A DNA stretch of 22,934 nucleotides, taken from contig VHZZ01000120.1 in assembly GCA_009801015.1 (NCBI GenBank), positions 278,467 through 301,400 of the forward strand. The letters run 5' to 3'. Made by a program: the position numbers and the translations under genes. The notes under the pieces were generated by a model, which ran no database searches, was not told the DNA's origin, and saw only the letters and a list, made by a program, of their open reading frames with translations. Source of the stretch: Silene noctiflora. Its lineage: Eukaryota; Streptophyta; Magnoliopsida; Caryophyllales; Caryophyllaceae. Below, in pieces: positions 22,017-22,934 of this stretch (the first letter of the stretch is position 1; the number at the start of each line of letters is the position of its first letter).

Positions 22017-22679
22017 CTGCAAAATAGTAGGATACCGATTATAGTCTCTTAAAACTGTTTAAATACCATTACCTAAGAAGAGTAGTGCCTAATTATTATC
22101 TGCAACATTTACGTTCCAGAAGGAAAAATATGTTCAGTGACGCATCTAATTCCTGAATTATCAGAACCCACATCCTCTTCCTTTCCGAATTATCTTCTAG
22201 CAGGCTAGTTTAGACAGATTGAATCATTTCAAGAAATAAACATAGCATAGCATAACCATTAAAATATACCTGGCTTATAAAATCAGTGCTCAAATTACAT
22301 ATTCACAAAATCGAGAAGTTCTGTACCCAAAGATAGCCTCCTTTGTAGCCTTGTAGGCCTAGTTTCTAAAAGATTAGAATAACAGAAAAGGTATTGTCAT
22401 AACTTCATACGCTCATACGTACAGATATCCTGCCACCTTCACTTCAGTTCCACACAGAAGAATGTATCAAAAGATTTAGAAGCTCATTTGCAATATACTC
22501 AAACTGTATTCTCAGCTTCAATACTGTTTCATACTTTAAAAGACAAGGTGGGATGAGGCGAGGAGGGTCCGAGGCAACAAAGCGAGCACAGATTTTTGCA
22601 AGCAAATTTGTATTTCATGACAAAGTGTATGTGCAATATTTCCCTTTTTTGGATTTTAAAGATGGTGAACATGTAAGCC
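22017..22679. other. Upstream EGY1 intron, no exon recognised
   Basis: Sequence before the acceptor at 22018-22017 is AT-rich and carries no frame resembling an EGY1 transit peptide or its acidic linker. The simplest reading is intron 1 of EGY1. The open frames at 22529-22877 fall largely in low-complexity G/A-rich sequence and are not supported as genes. Confidence 0.55.
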
Positions 22680-22934
22680 TTGTTTGGATGGAGGGGTTCG
22701 GAAGGAAAGGGAGGGGAGGTCGGAGGGAGAAGGGGGCTGCAATTTCTTCTTGTTTGGTAAGAAAATAGAGTAGGAGGGATACAGAGGGATACGGAGGGAT
22801 CCATTTTTTCTCCTCCATAGCAAATCAAATCTCTCTAGCATTGGAAATATTTGGAGGGAAATTGTAACTAAACACACCTACTCCACTACCCCTCCCTTTC
22901 CCTTCCCTCGCTTTCCCTCCTAAATTGTACCCAA
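22680..22934. mobile_element. Inverted-repeat element (MITE-like) cut by the right window edge
   Basis: The left arm begins 'ttgtttggatggaggggttc' and contains 'ggaaagggagggg' (22704-22716). The exact reverse complement of that 13-mer lies at 22889-22901, and the right arm ends '...ttgtacccaa' at the edge, resembling the complement of the 'ttgtttgg' start. The interior has three short repeats of the 'ggagggatac' type (22773-22800). The layout suggests a TIR element of roughly 260 bp, superfamily not determined, with the last few bases outside the window. Confidence 0.6.

Noticed and set aside
22529..22877. EGY1 first exon candidates in open frames near the right edge
   Set aside because: These frames translate low-complexity G/A-rich repeat sequence, carry no plausible acidic linker before the next exon, and lack a matching splice donor that I could support.

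Overview
This is nuclear DNA from a flowering plant, most likely a dicot. It has intron-rich genes with GT-AG splicing, AT-rich spacers, plant-type short transposons, and proteins that exist only in plants. Weak hints, such as the short 'tacggagtact' motif near 11930 and Stowaway-type ends, would fit Caryophyllales, but I cannot name a species.

Three recognisable protein-coding genes all lie on the minus strand, head to tail. In order of decreasing coordinate they are: EGY1 (17176-22016, nine exons seen; the first exon with the transit peptide is missing or beyond the right edge), a thylakoid site-2-type metalloprotease; SDH2 (10617-15446, two exons), the iron-sulfur subunit of mitochondrial complex II; and RUS6 (2440-9598, thirteen exons), a DUF647 / root-UVB-sensitive family protein. 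I rebuilt every exon by hand from splice sites, reading frame and family similarity. The exon phases join without a break to give a 273-residue SDH2, a 505-residue RUS6 and 439 C-terminal residues of EGY1.

The left edge (1 to about 1100) holds a decayed, minus-strand endogenous pararetrovirus (Caulimoviridae-like) fragment. It has a TATA-type promoter, an initiator-tRNA-Met primer-binding site, a short leader ORF and a frameshifted movement-protein reading frame that runs off the window. Both ambiguous bases (N) in the window fall inside it.

The introns carry most of the remaining structure. These are a SINE with a visible target-site duplication and a divergent tandem-repeat block in RUS6; a roughly 1.2 kb tandem duplication plus two smaller duplications in the 4 kb SDH2 intron; and Stowaway-like and other terminal-inverted-repeat elements in EGY1. 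Another inverted-repeat element is cut by the right edge. The intergenic stretches are promoter or 3'-flank sequence with a G-box, a TATA box and an (ATT)n microsatellite.

The three genes serve different compartments (plastid, mitochondrion, and an organelle or membrane for RUS6). I see no evidence that they form a functional cluster. I found no convincing undescribed system; the most notable features are the layered intron duplications and the viral fossil.
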